Positions 29,891 to 37,835 of a stretch of DNA of 44,357 nt are shown piece after piece; the first letter of the stretch is position 1, and every line of letters starts with the position of its first letter. Source of the stretch: Mycoplasmatota bacterium (GTDB lineage: Bacteria; Bacillota_I; Bacilli_A; RF39; UBA660); assembly GCA_022763805.1 (NCBI GenBank), contig JALERC010000079.1, forward strand, positions 76,620 to 120,976. The letters are read 5' to 3'. The notes below the pieces were generated by a model. That model searched no databases, had not been told where the DNA came from, and worked only from the letters and a program-made list of their open reading frames with translations. A program made the translations under genes and the position numbers.

Positions 29891-30729
29891 TTTGATTAAA
29901 CCTCTAGAATAATCAGCTTAAAAAATACGCAGAATATTATTTAACATCAATTGTTAATTTAAAAAAGAGAGGCAATGGCGATGTGAAGAGAAATTAAATA
30001 ATTATAATTAGGGCTTATAATTATTAACAAAAACAGAAATATAAAATTATTTTAGAATAGTTTTATGAGTTCATGAGAGAAGAACTGGGGCAAGTGAAAA
30101 ATCTATTAAAAGATAATTTTACAGCTTCGAATATTAAATTAAATTAATAAAAAATTGAATTAAAATATTATACATAGTAATCATAATAATATTTTAAAGT
30201 GATTAAGAAGTTACCATATAGATGGTAGCTTCCATAATCACAAATATGTTGTTCTTATAAAAAATATAAATATTAATTTGGGCTTATATTTATATTTAAA
30301 TTAGTAATTTTTGAGTTGGGACTTAAATTACAAAAAATATTAAATAGACGGGTAAAATAATATTATAGATATCAAATGGTGCGGATATCTATATACAATT
30401 TACTTACTTTATATAATATAAATTTTATTGGTTTTCATATATTATATAAAAAAATGGTAGTTTATCTACTGCTTCAGGTAATAAGTAAATTGTAATAAAT
30501 AATTTCTTTATATTGTAAAAATTCATTTCTTTATCTTATCTTATAAAAAAATAAAAAGGGAAAAATCTGCATTATATATAGTATTTGGTGCAACTATATA
30601 TAACTTATTAAAAAATTCATTATAGATTATTATATTATGTCTTTGTTTGAACTATATTTGGGATATAATTACAGAAGATAAATATAATATATCTATTCTT
30701 TCTTCTTAATAATTGTTCGTAAAATGAAT

Positions 30730-30750
30730 AAGTGCTTTATGCACTTTTTT
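30730..30750 (+). terminator. Rho-independent terminator of the ncRNA
   Basis: AAGTGC-tttat-GCACTT-TTTT. Confidence 0.85.
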
Positions 30751-30786
30751 CATTACATATGTTATAATTTTAATAGAGGTGATAAT

Positions 30787-31224
30787 ATGAAAATTGCAAT
30801 AGCAAATGATCATCGTGGTGTTGAAAGAAAAAATGAAATTGTTAATCATTTGAAAAGTTTAGGTCATACAGTTATTAATTGTGGAACCGATTCTAATGAA
30901 TCAGTTGATTATCCAAAATATGCATTTGATGTTTCTTCAAAAGTAAGTAATAAAGAGGTAGATTTAGGAATATTATTATGTGGTACAGGTATTGGTATGT
31001 CTATTGCCGCAAATAAGGTTAAAGGTATTAGATGTGCTAAGGTAGATAATGTTAATGATGCATATCTAACAAGACTACATAATGATGCAAATATACTTGC
31101 AATGAGTTCAGAAAATGATTTAGGACTAGCAATTGAAATAATTGATACATTTATTAATACTGAATTTTCAAACGATGAAAGACATATAAATAGAATAAAA
31201 ATGATAAGTGACTATGAACGTTAA
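30787..31224 (+). CDS. rpiB: Ribose-5-phosphate isomerase B (RpiB/LacAB family)
   Basis: MKIAIANDHRGVERKNEIVNHL...VDYPKYA...GILLCGTGIGMSIAANKVKGIRCA; RBS gaggtg; ORF-track start 30724 is upstream of the terminator and unlikely. Confidence 0.92.
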   Translation: MKIAIANDHRGVERKNEIVNHLKSLGHTVINCGTDSNESVDYPKYAFDVSSKVSNKEVDLGILLCGTGIGMSIAANKVKGIRCAKVDNVNDAYLTRLHNDANILAMSSENDLGLAIEIIDTFINTEFSNDERHINRIKMISDYER

Positions 31225-31411
31225 GGTTTTTATATATATAATAATGTTTTTTGTGTCTTTATTTTCAGTAGATTGTATTAAATATGACGCTTTTTTAAAA
31301 ACAGATAATACATATAAAATAAGATTTTTAATGTTAATTATAGCTATTTCTTTAGCTTATCTTTCAACAAATTTTATGTATGATATTATAATAAATACAA
31401 AAATTATATAG
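31214..31411 (+). CDS. Small membrane protein, DUF1146/YwzB-like
   Basis: Two TM segments; located directly before spoIID, as ywzB is near murAA/spoIID in B. subtilis. Confidence 0.55.
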   Translation: MNVKVFIYIIMFFVSLFSVDCIKYDAFLKTDNTYKIRFLMLIIAISLAYLSTNFMYDIIINTKII

Positions 31412-31443
31412 TAGTATAAGTAGTATAATTAAAGGAGGATTAT

Positions 31444-32352
31444 ATGAAAAAAATACTACTTTTTTTATTATTAATTTTATTTATTCCATTTATGATAGTA
31501 GTTTTATTTGTAAAAGATGATGAAATAAAATTCGAATATATAAAAACAGAATATGTAAGAGTAAAAAGAAAAGATAATAGTATTATAAAAGTACCTTTAG
31601 AAGATTATATTGTAGGTGTTTTAGCTGGAGAAATGCCTATTGATTTTGAAGAAGAAGCATTCAAAGCTCAAGCAGTTGCAGCTCGTAGTTATGTTTTAAT
31701 TAAAATGAAAGAAAATATTAATAATGATTATGACGTTGTTGATACAGTACAAAATCAAGTATATTTAGATTATGTTTATCTTAAAAATGTATGGAAGAAT
31801 AATTATATAAAAAATATTAATAAACTAAAAAAAGTTGTAAAGGATACTAAAGGACAATATCTTGAATATAATGGAGAAATAGCCCAAACAATGTATTTTT
31901 CTACAAGTACAGGAGTAACAGAGAATTGTAAAGAAATTTTTGGAAATGATGTTCCATATTTAACAAGTGTAGATTCTAAATGGGATAATATATCTCCATT
32001 ATATGAAACATATCAAGAATATAATATTAATGAATTTTTTCAAAAATTAAATCTTCCCTATTCAAATGTTTTAAATATTTCTTATATTAAACGTACATCT
32101 ACAGGTAGAAACATTAAATTGATGATTAATAATAATATTTACAATGCTTCGGACATAATGCAAATTTTTAATATAAAATCTACTTTTTTTGATATTACTA
32201 AAAATAATAATATTATAAAAATAAGTTCTAAAGGATATGGTCATGGTGTTGGAATGAGTCAATATGGTGCACAAGCAATGGCTCTAAAAAAATATAAATA
32301 CAATCAAATTCTTTATCATTATTATAAAAATACGAAAATAAAAAAAATATAG
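31444..32352 (+). CDS. spoIID: SpoIID/LytB-family lytic transglycosylase
   Basis: VPLEDYIVGVLAGEMPIDFEEEAFKAQAVAARSYVL...GYGHGVGMSQYGAQAMA. Confidence 0.92.
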   Translation: MKKILLFLLLILFIPFMIVVLFVKDDEIKFEYIKTEYVRVKRKDNSIIKVPLEDYIVGVLAGEMPIDFEEEAFKAQAVAARSYVLIKMKENINNDYDVVDTVQNQVYLDYVYLKNVWKNNYIKNINKLKKVVKDTKGQYLEYNGEIAQTMYFSTSTGVTENCKEIFGNDVPYLTSVDSKWDNISPLYETYQEYNINEFFQKLNLPYSNVLNISYIKRTSTGRNIKLMINNNIYNASDIMQIFNIKSTFFDITKNNNIIKISSKGYGHGVGMSQYGAQAMALKKYKYNQILYHYYKNTKIKKI

Positions 32353-32398
32353 TATAAATTTTTTACTTCTGCTGAAAAATAAAAGTAGAGGTGATAAT

Positions 32399-33037
32399 AT
32401 GAAGAAATATAGATTGAAAAAGAAATTTTTAGTAGTTTTTTATATATTAGTAATGGTGTCATTTATTGGAGCAATTTTTGCTGTTGATGTATATTTAAAA
32501 GAAGACAATAAAAAAAATCCTGAAATAAAATATATAAATAAAAATGTAATTGATAATGATATACCTGTAATTAATGTTGAATCTACTACTATTGGTAAAC
32601 CACATAATAATGAAAATGTTAAAATATTAAAAGAATACTATGATTATACTAGCAACGAGGAAAAACAAGAAAATTCAATTTTATATTATGAATCTACATA
32701 TTTACAAAATACTTCTGTAGCATATGGTGGTGTAGATTCATTTGAAGTTGTTTCAATATTAGATGGTAAAGTTATAAATGTTAAGAAAGATGAATTATTA
32801 GGTAATATTATAGAAATAGAACATGATAATAATATTGTAAGTGTATATCAAAGTGTTAGTGAAGTTAAAGTTAAAAAAAATCAAATTGTTAAAAAAGGTG
32901 AAGTTATAGCACTTAGTGGTGAATCAAATATAAATAAAGATTTGAAATCGCATTTATTGTTTGAACTTTTAATTAATAATAATATTGTTAATCCTGAAAA
33001 TTATATTGGTAAATCAATATCTAATTTAAGTGAGTGA
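32399..33037 (+). CDS. SpoIIQ-like degenerate M23/LytM protein
   Basis: TM plus LytM fold (ILDGKVINVKKDELLGNIIEIEHDNNIVSVYQSVSEVKVKKNQIVKKGEVIALSGES...SHLLFELLINNNIVNPENYI). Confidence 0.8.
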   Translation: MKKYRLKKKFLVVFYILVMVSFIGAIFAVDVYLKEDNKKNPEIKYINKNVIDNDIPVINVESTTIGKPHNNENVKILKEYYDYTSNEEKQENSILYYESTYLQNTSVAYGGVDSFEVVSILDGKVINVKKDELLGNIIEIEHDNNIVSVYQSVSEVKVKKNQIVKKGEVIALSGESNINKDLKSHLLFELLINNNIVNPENYIGKSISNLSE

Positions 33038-34028
33038 TATTGTGTTTTCAAAAGATATAGGTATTGATTTAGGAACTGCTAACATATTAGTTTATGTTAA
33101 AGGACAAGGAATAGTGCTAAATGAACCTAGTGTAGTAGCAATTGATTCAAATACAAAAAAATATTTGGCTGTTGGTAATGAAGCAAAAGAAATGATTGGT
33201 AGAACTCCTGGAAGTGTAACAGCAATTAAACCTATGAAAGATGGTGTTATTGCTGATTTCGAAATAACTGAAGTTATGCTTAATTATTTTTTAAAAAAAA
33301 TTAATGGTAAAAATCCACTTATTAAACCAAGAATACTGATTTGTTGTCCTTCTAATATTACAAATGTAGAAAAAAATGCAATAAAAGAAGCAGCTGAAAA
33401 AACCGGTGCTAGAAAAGTGTTTTTAGAGGAAGAACCTAAAGTGGCTGCTATAGGTGCTGGTCTTGATATTTCAAAACCAAATGGAAGTATGGTCATTGAT
33501 ATAGGTGGTGGTACTACAGATATAGCAGTTCTATCATTGGGTGGAATAGTAAATAGTACAAGTATAAAAATTGCTGGAAATTCGTTTGATCGTGAAATAA
33601 TGAAATACATAAAGAATAAATATAAACTACTCATAGGTGAAAGAACAGCTGAAAAAATCAAGTTGACAATTGGTAGTATATCTTGCAAAAAAAAGGATAA
33701 AATGGATGTAAGAGGAAGGGATATAGTAACTGGTCTTCCTAAAACTATCACAATAACTTCTGAAGAAATAAATGAAGCGTTAAGTGGAAATGTAAATATT
33801 ATAGTACAAAGTGTAAAAAACATATTGGAACAAACTCCTCCAGAATTATCCGCTGATATAATAGATAAAGGTATAGTTCTTACTGGTGGAGGATCTCTTT
33901 TAGAAGGATTAGATAAATTATTAGAATCTGAATTAAAAGTACCAATATATCTTGCTAGTAATCCCTTAACTTGTGTTGCTGAAGGTGCCGGTATAATGTT
34001 AGAAAATATAAATTTAATAGATAAATAA
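33030..34028 (+). CDS. mbl: Rod-shape actin homologue MreB/Mbl
   Basis: FSKDIGIDLGTANILVYVKGQGIVLNEPSVVAID; MVIDIGGGTTDIAVLSLGGIV. Confidence 0.94.
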   Translation: MSDIVFSKDIGIDLGTANILVYVKGQGIVLNEPSVVAIDSNTKKYLAVGNEAKEMIGRTPGSVTAIKPMKDGVIADFEITEVMLNYFLKKINGKNPLIKPRILICCPSNITNVEKNAIKEAAEKTGARKVFLEEEPKVAAIGAGLDISKPNGSMVIDIGGGTTDIAVLSLGGIVNSTSIKIAGNSFDREIMKYIKNKYKLLIGERTAEKIKLTIGSISCKKKDKMDVRGRDIVTGLPKTITITSEEINEALSGNVNIIVQSVKNILEQTPPELSADIIDKGIVLTGGGSLLEGLDKLLESELKVPIYLASNPLTCVAEGAGIMLENINLIDK

Positions 34029-34051
34029 GCATAGGAAACTATGCATTTTTT
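34029..34051 (+). terminator. Terminator after mbl
   Basis: GCATAG-GAAA-CTATGC-ATTTTTT. Confidence 0.85.
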
Positions 34052-34079
34052 GTGGTATAATCTATCAAGAGGTGTTACT

Positions 34080-35297
34080 ATGACTAAAATAGAAAGATTA
34101 GATCATCAAGGTAGAGGTATAGCATATATTGATGATAAAATTACTTTTGTTGAAAATGCATTACCTGGAGAAGAAGTATTAATAAAAATTACTAATTCAA
34201 AGAAAAAATATAATGAAGGTATCGTACAAAAATACATTCAAAAATCGGAAAAACGTGTAGATAATGTTTGCCCATTTTATGAATCTTGTGGTGGTTGTAA
34301 TATATTACATATGTCTTATAATGACCAATTAGAATATAAAGAGAATAAAATTAAAGATATAATGAAAAAATATGCGAATATAGATAAAATATCAAAAATT
34401 ATTAAATGTGATAAACAATTTAATTATAGAAATAAAGTTACATTAAAAGTAGAAAATAATATTATTGGATATTATGAAAAAAAATCATACAATCTTGTTA
34501 ATATTGATAAATGTTTAATAATTGATAATGAATTTAACAAAATAATAAATGATCTCAAAAAATTTAATTTAGATAATGTTTATGAAATAATGATTCGTAA
34601 TATTGATTCTGACAATACTGCCCTTACTTTATATTTACAAAAAGATACAAATTGTATACAAATTGATGAATATTGCAAAAAAAATAATATTATTTTAAAT
34701 AAAATCATCAAAAATAAAGACTTTAAATGTAATGAAAAAAGTAAGATTATCGGAAAATTAGGTAATTTTAAATTTATAATTAGTCCCCTATCATTTTTTC
34801 AAGTTAATACTGATCAAACAATAAAATTATATGATAAAATTTTAGAACTTTTAGAACCTAATAAAGATGATAATCTATTAGATTTATATTGTGGTACAGG
34901 TACTATTGGTATTTATGTAGCAAATAAAGTTAATAAAGTTTTAGGTGTTGAAATTGTTAAAGATGCTATTCATGATGCTAATATTAATAAAAAAATAAAC
35001 AATATAAATAATATTAATTTTATATGTGGCAATACTGAAAAAATAATAAAAGATGTTAAAGAAAAATACAATGCAATTATTGTAGATCCACCAAGAGCTG
35101 GATTAACAGAAAGTATTATAAGAGATATATTTAGAATAAATCCTGACAAAATAGTTTATGTTTCATGCGATCCAATTACACTTGCAAGAGATTTAAAATT
35201 GTTACAAGAAAAATATGAAGTATTAGATGTGGTACCTGTTGATATGTTTCCTAACACTTATCATGTAGAAACTGTATGTAAACTTAAAAAAATATGA
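34080..35297 (+). CDS. rlmCD: TrmA/RlmCD-family RNA (uracil-5-)methyltransferase
   Basis: TRAM-like N-term, CPFYESCGGCNILHM cluster, DLYCGTGTIGIYVA, VDPPRAGL, YVSCDP; ORF-track start 34041 lies in the terminator. Confidence 0.92.
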   Translation: MTKIERLDHQGRGIAYIDDKITFVENALPGEEVLIKITNSKKKYNEGIVQKYIQKSEKRVDNVCPFYESCGGCNILHMSYNDQLEYKENKIKDIMKKYANIDKISKIIKCDKQFNYRNKVTLKVENNIIGYYEKKSYNLVNIDKCLIIDNEFNKIINDLKKFNLDNVYEIMIRNIDSDNTALTLYLQKDTNCIQIDEYCKKNNIILNKIIKNKDFKCNEKSKIIGKLGNFKFIISPLSFFQVNTDQTIKLYDKILELLEPNKDDNLLDLYCGTGTIGIYVANKVNKVLGVEIVKDAIHDANINKKINNINNINFICGNTEKIIKDVKEKYNAIIVDPPRAGLTESIIRDIFRINPDKIVYVSCDPITLARDLKLLQEKYEVLDVVPVDMFPNTYHVETVCKLKKI

Positions 35298-35346
35298 TTA
35301 CAAAATAAAAAATTTGGTTAGAACATGTCTAATTGAATTTAATCTA

Positions 35347-35405
35347 CTCATGAGAAACAGCATGGTCTTATCCTAATTTAGGAAGATTAACTGATAATAT
35401 GTGAG
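35347..35405 (+). ncRNA. Candidate small structured RNA or 5' leader
   Basis: Nested stem CTCAT/GTGAG, CAG/CTG, GGTCTT/AAGATT, CCTA/TAGG in a 286-bp intergenic gap. Confidence 0.4.
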
Positions 35406-35583
35406 TTATGAAAAATGATATTTTAATAGAATAGATAAACTAGTAATTTATACAGGATATTATGCATGTGGTGTTCTGTATTTAAAAGATTTATAATGTA
35501 TATTTACACATAATACTATAATAATTATTTGTAATGTTATTTAAGCATGTTATAATTAGTATAGTAGAATTGAGGTAGTAATT

Positions 35584-37296
35584 ATGAAAATAAGATTTGC
35601 AAATAATAGTAAAGGTAGACCAATGAGGCCAATTGAGGCTGTTATTTTTGGTTTAGTATTTACTTTATGTGGTTTAGCTTTACTTTTCTATTCTTTTCAA
35701 ACAATAAAAGATTATAAAGAAAAAGATGCAAAATATATCGAAGTATCTGCTGAAGTTGTTGATTATAGAGAAAATAGTGAAGGATTATTAGCAATAATAG
35801 CTGAATATGAAGTTGATGGAGAAAAATATTCTAAAACAGGGAGCACATATAGTAATAGTCCAAAAAGTATAGGTAGTACAGTTGCTGTTAAATACAATCC
35901 AAAAAATCCTAAGGATGCAATTTGGAAAAACGATAGTACTAATTTAGTATTACCACTTGTAAGTACTGGATTTACATTAGTTGGTTTATTAATTTTTATA
36001 ACTGGTATTTTAGGATTTAAAGATAAAAATAAAAAAGATAGTAGTGATGAAGTAAATAAAGCTATAAATGATTTTGAAACTAGTCAAAATGAAAATAATA
36101 TGGTTGATAATACACTTGGCGCAGTAGCAGCACCTTTAGTATCTGCTTTAAATAATACTGAAAATGTTTCTGTTTCTAATGAAACAACACAAGTTAATGG
36201 AGAAAATAAAGTTGGTGAATTAGAACAACCTGTTACCGTTTCTAAATCTAAAACAGAAGAAGTTGTTCCAACTGTTGAACAAAATGTAGTTTCAGAAAAT
36301 AATAATAATGAAATACAAGTAGAAAAACCTGTAGAAGTGACTCCTGTAGCGGAAGCACAACCAGTAGTAGAAACTATTTCTAATGATGAACCTTTAAATA
36401 AATCAATACCTCAACCAGTAGTAACTTCTGAACCTGTTGTAGAAAATGTTGTTTCAACTGTTGAACAAAATGTAGTAGTAGAAAATAATACAACAAATGA
36501 AGTACCTGTTGAAATAGTTCCTAGTGTTGAACCTATAAAAGAAGAAACAGTAAGACCAGTTACTGTTAATGAAACAGTAGCAGAAAATGTTTCTCCAACT
36601 GTTGAACAAAATGTAGTTTCAGAAAATAATAATAATGAAATACAAGTAGAAAAACCTGTAGAAGTGACTTCTGTAGCGGAAGCACAACCAGTAGTAGAAA
36701 ATATTACTAATGTTGAACCTTTAAATGAATCAATACCTCAACCAGTAGTAACTTCTGAACCAGTTGTAGAAAACGTTGTTCCAAATGTTGAACAAAACGT
36801 AGTAGTAGAAAATACTACAACAAATGAAGTACCTGTTGAAATAGTTCCTAGTGTTGAACCAATAAAAGAAGAAACAGTAAAACCAGTTACTGTTAATGAA
36901 ACAGTAGTAGAAAACGTTGTTCCAACTGTCGAACAAAATGTAATTTCAGAAAATAATAATAATGAAATACAAGTAGAAAAACCTATAGAAATAACTCCTG
37001 TAGTAGAAGCACAGCCAGTAGTAGAAACTATTCCTAATGTTGAACATTCAAATGAAGCAATACCTCAACCAGTAGTAGCTTCTGAACCAGTTGTAGAAAA
37101 CGTTGTTCCAACTGTTGAACAAAACGTAGTAGTAGAAAATAATACAACAAATGAAGTACCTGTTGAAATAGTTCCTAGTGTTGAAACTATAAAGGATGAA
37201 ACAGTAAAAGCAGTTACTGTTAATGAACAGGTAGCAGAAAATGTTGTTTCAACTGTTGAACAAAATGTACAGCAATCAGTAAATAACAATATGTAA
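35584..37296 (+). CDS. DUF3592-like membrane protein with long P/V/E/N tandem-repeat tail
   Basis: Two TM segments around a beta-rich domain, then ~109-aa repeats. Confidence 0.7.
   Translation: MKIRFANNSKGRPMRPIEAVIFGLVFTLCGLALLFYSFQTIKDYKEKDAKYIEVSAEVVDYRENSEGLLAIIAEYEVDGEKYSKTGSTYSNSPKSIGSTVAVKYNPKNPKDAIWKNDSTNLVLPLVSTGFTLVGLLIFITGILGFKDKNKKDSSDEVNKAINDFETSQNENNMVDNTLGAVAAPLVSALNNTENVSVSNETTQVNGENKVGELEQPVTVSKSKTEEVVPTVEQNVVSENNNNEIQVEKPVEVTPVAEAQPVVETISNDEPLNKSIPQPVVTSEPVVENVVSTVEQNVVVENNTTNEVPVEIVPSVEPIKEETVRPVTVNETVAENVSPTVEQNVVSENNNNEIQVEKPVEVTSVAEAQPVVENITNVEPLNESIPQPVVTSEPVVENVVPNVEQNVVVENTTTNEVPVEIVPSVEPIKEETVKPVTVNETVVENVVPTVEQNVISENNNNEIQVEKPIEITPVVEAQPVVETIPNVEHSNEAIPQPVVASEPVVENVVPTVEQNVVVENNTTNEVPVEIVPSVETIKDETVKAVTVNEQVAENVVSTVEQNVQQSVNNNM
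36274..37254 (+). repeat. Three in-frame 327-bp tandem repeats
   Basis: GTTGAACAAAATGTAgtttcag... recurs at 36274, 36601, 36928 and starts again at 37255. Confidence 0.92.
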
Positions 37297-37297
37297 A

Positions 37298-37330
37298 TTT
37301 AAACTATTATATATATAATAGTTTTTTTAA
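37298..37330 (+). terminator. Terminator after repeat protein gene
   Basis: AAACTATTATATATATAATAGTTTTTTT. Confidence 0.75.
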
Positions 37331-37484
37331 TACATAATTCATAAAATATTTATATCAAATGTGGTATTATAATAATAGTGATGTTGTATTAACAATATCA
37401 ATATTATAATAATGATGCTACTTAAGCAATAGTAGAATTTCAAAAAAGATTTTTTGAACATATAATTATAAGAGAGGTGTAAAT

Positions 37485-37835
37485 ATGATATTTATAGAAT
37501 ATCCAAAATGTTCAACTTGTAAAAAAGCTAAAAAATGGTTAGATGACCATAATATAAAATATGAAGATAGACATATTATAGAAAATAATCCAACTTTTGA
37601 TGAATTAAAAGAATGGTATCATAAAAGTAATTTAGATATTAAAAGATTTTTTAATACTAGTGGTATGTTATATAAAGAAATGAATTTAAAAGATAAATTA
37701 CCAAATATGAATGAAGATGAAATGCTAGAAATACTATCAACAAATGGAATGCTTGTTAAAAGACCATTGATTATTTCTGATGATGTCATTTTAACAGGAT
37801 TCAAAGAAAAAGAATGGGAAGATAATCTATTATAA
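37485..37835 (+). CDS. ArsC/Spx/MgsR-family protein
   Basis: YPKCSTCKKAKKWLDDHNIKYEDRHI; LIISDDVILTGFKEKEWE. Confidence 0.9.
   Translation: MIFIEYPKCSTCKKAKKWLDDHNIKYEDRHIIENNPTFDELKEWYHKSNLDIKRFFNTSGMLYKEMNLKDKLPNMNEDEMLEILSTNGMLVKRPLIISDDVILTGFKEKEWEDNLL

Larger units (their letters stand above)
29263..30750 (+). ncRNA. Candidate very large structured noncoding RNA (~1.45 kb)
   Basis: No long ORF; many perfect 9-14 bp stems (e.g. 29309-29321/29453-29465, 29413-29422/29431-29440, 29997-30007/30015-30025, 30395-30406/30482-30493, 30408-30420/30438-30450, 30572-30582/30593-30603); repeated loops; own promoter and terminator. Confidence 0.85.

Noticed and set aside
29263-30750. Pseudogene or decayed mobile element as explanation for the ORF-poor region
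   Set aside because: No residual protein similarity recognisable in any frame by eye, no terminal inverted repeats or target duplications seen, and the dense perfect stems with shared loops fit an RNA gene better; alignment to relatives is still needed.
29263-30750. RNase P RNA, tmRNA, SRP RNA, rRNA or group II intron
   Set aside because: Did not find their hallmark sequences (e.g. RNase P GAGGAAAGUCC-type core, tmRNA tRNA-like ends, group II domain V AGC...), and size/organisation do not fit; not tested by covariance search.
33284-33823. 179-aa minus-strand ORF within mbl
   Set aside because: Antisense to a strongly conserved MreB/Mbl coding region; no independent signature.
34041-34079. 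ORF-track N-terminal extension of the TrmA-family gene
   Set aside because: It translates the mbl terminator and promoter; MTKIERLDHQGRGIAY at 34080 with RBS is the conventional start.
35380-35425. Hammerhead ribozyme-like CTGATAA...GAAAA
   Set aside because: Core is CUGAUAA instead of CUGAUGA and no consistent cleavage-site geometry; chance match.
36274-37254. CRISPR-like repeat array
   Set aside because: Repeats are 327 bp, in frame and coding; no short palindromic repeat/unique spacer architecture anywhere in the window.
36730-37289. Minus-strand ORFs within the repeat protein
   Set aside because: Shadow ORFs of repetitive coding sequence.
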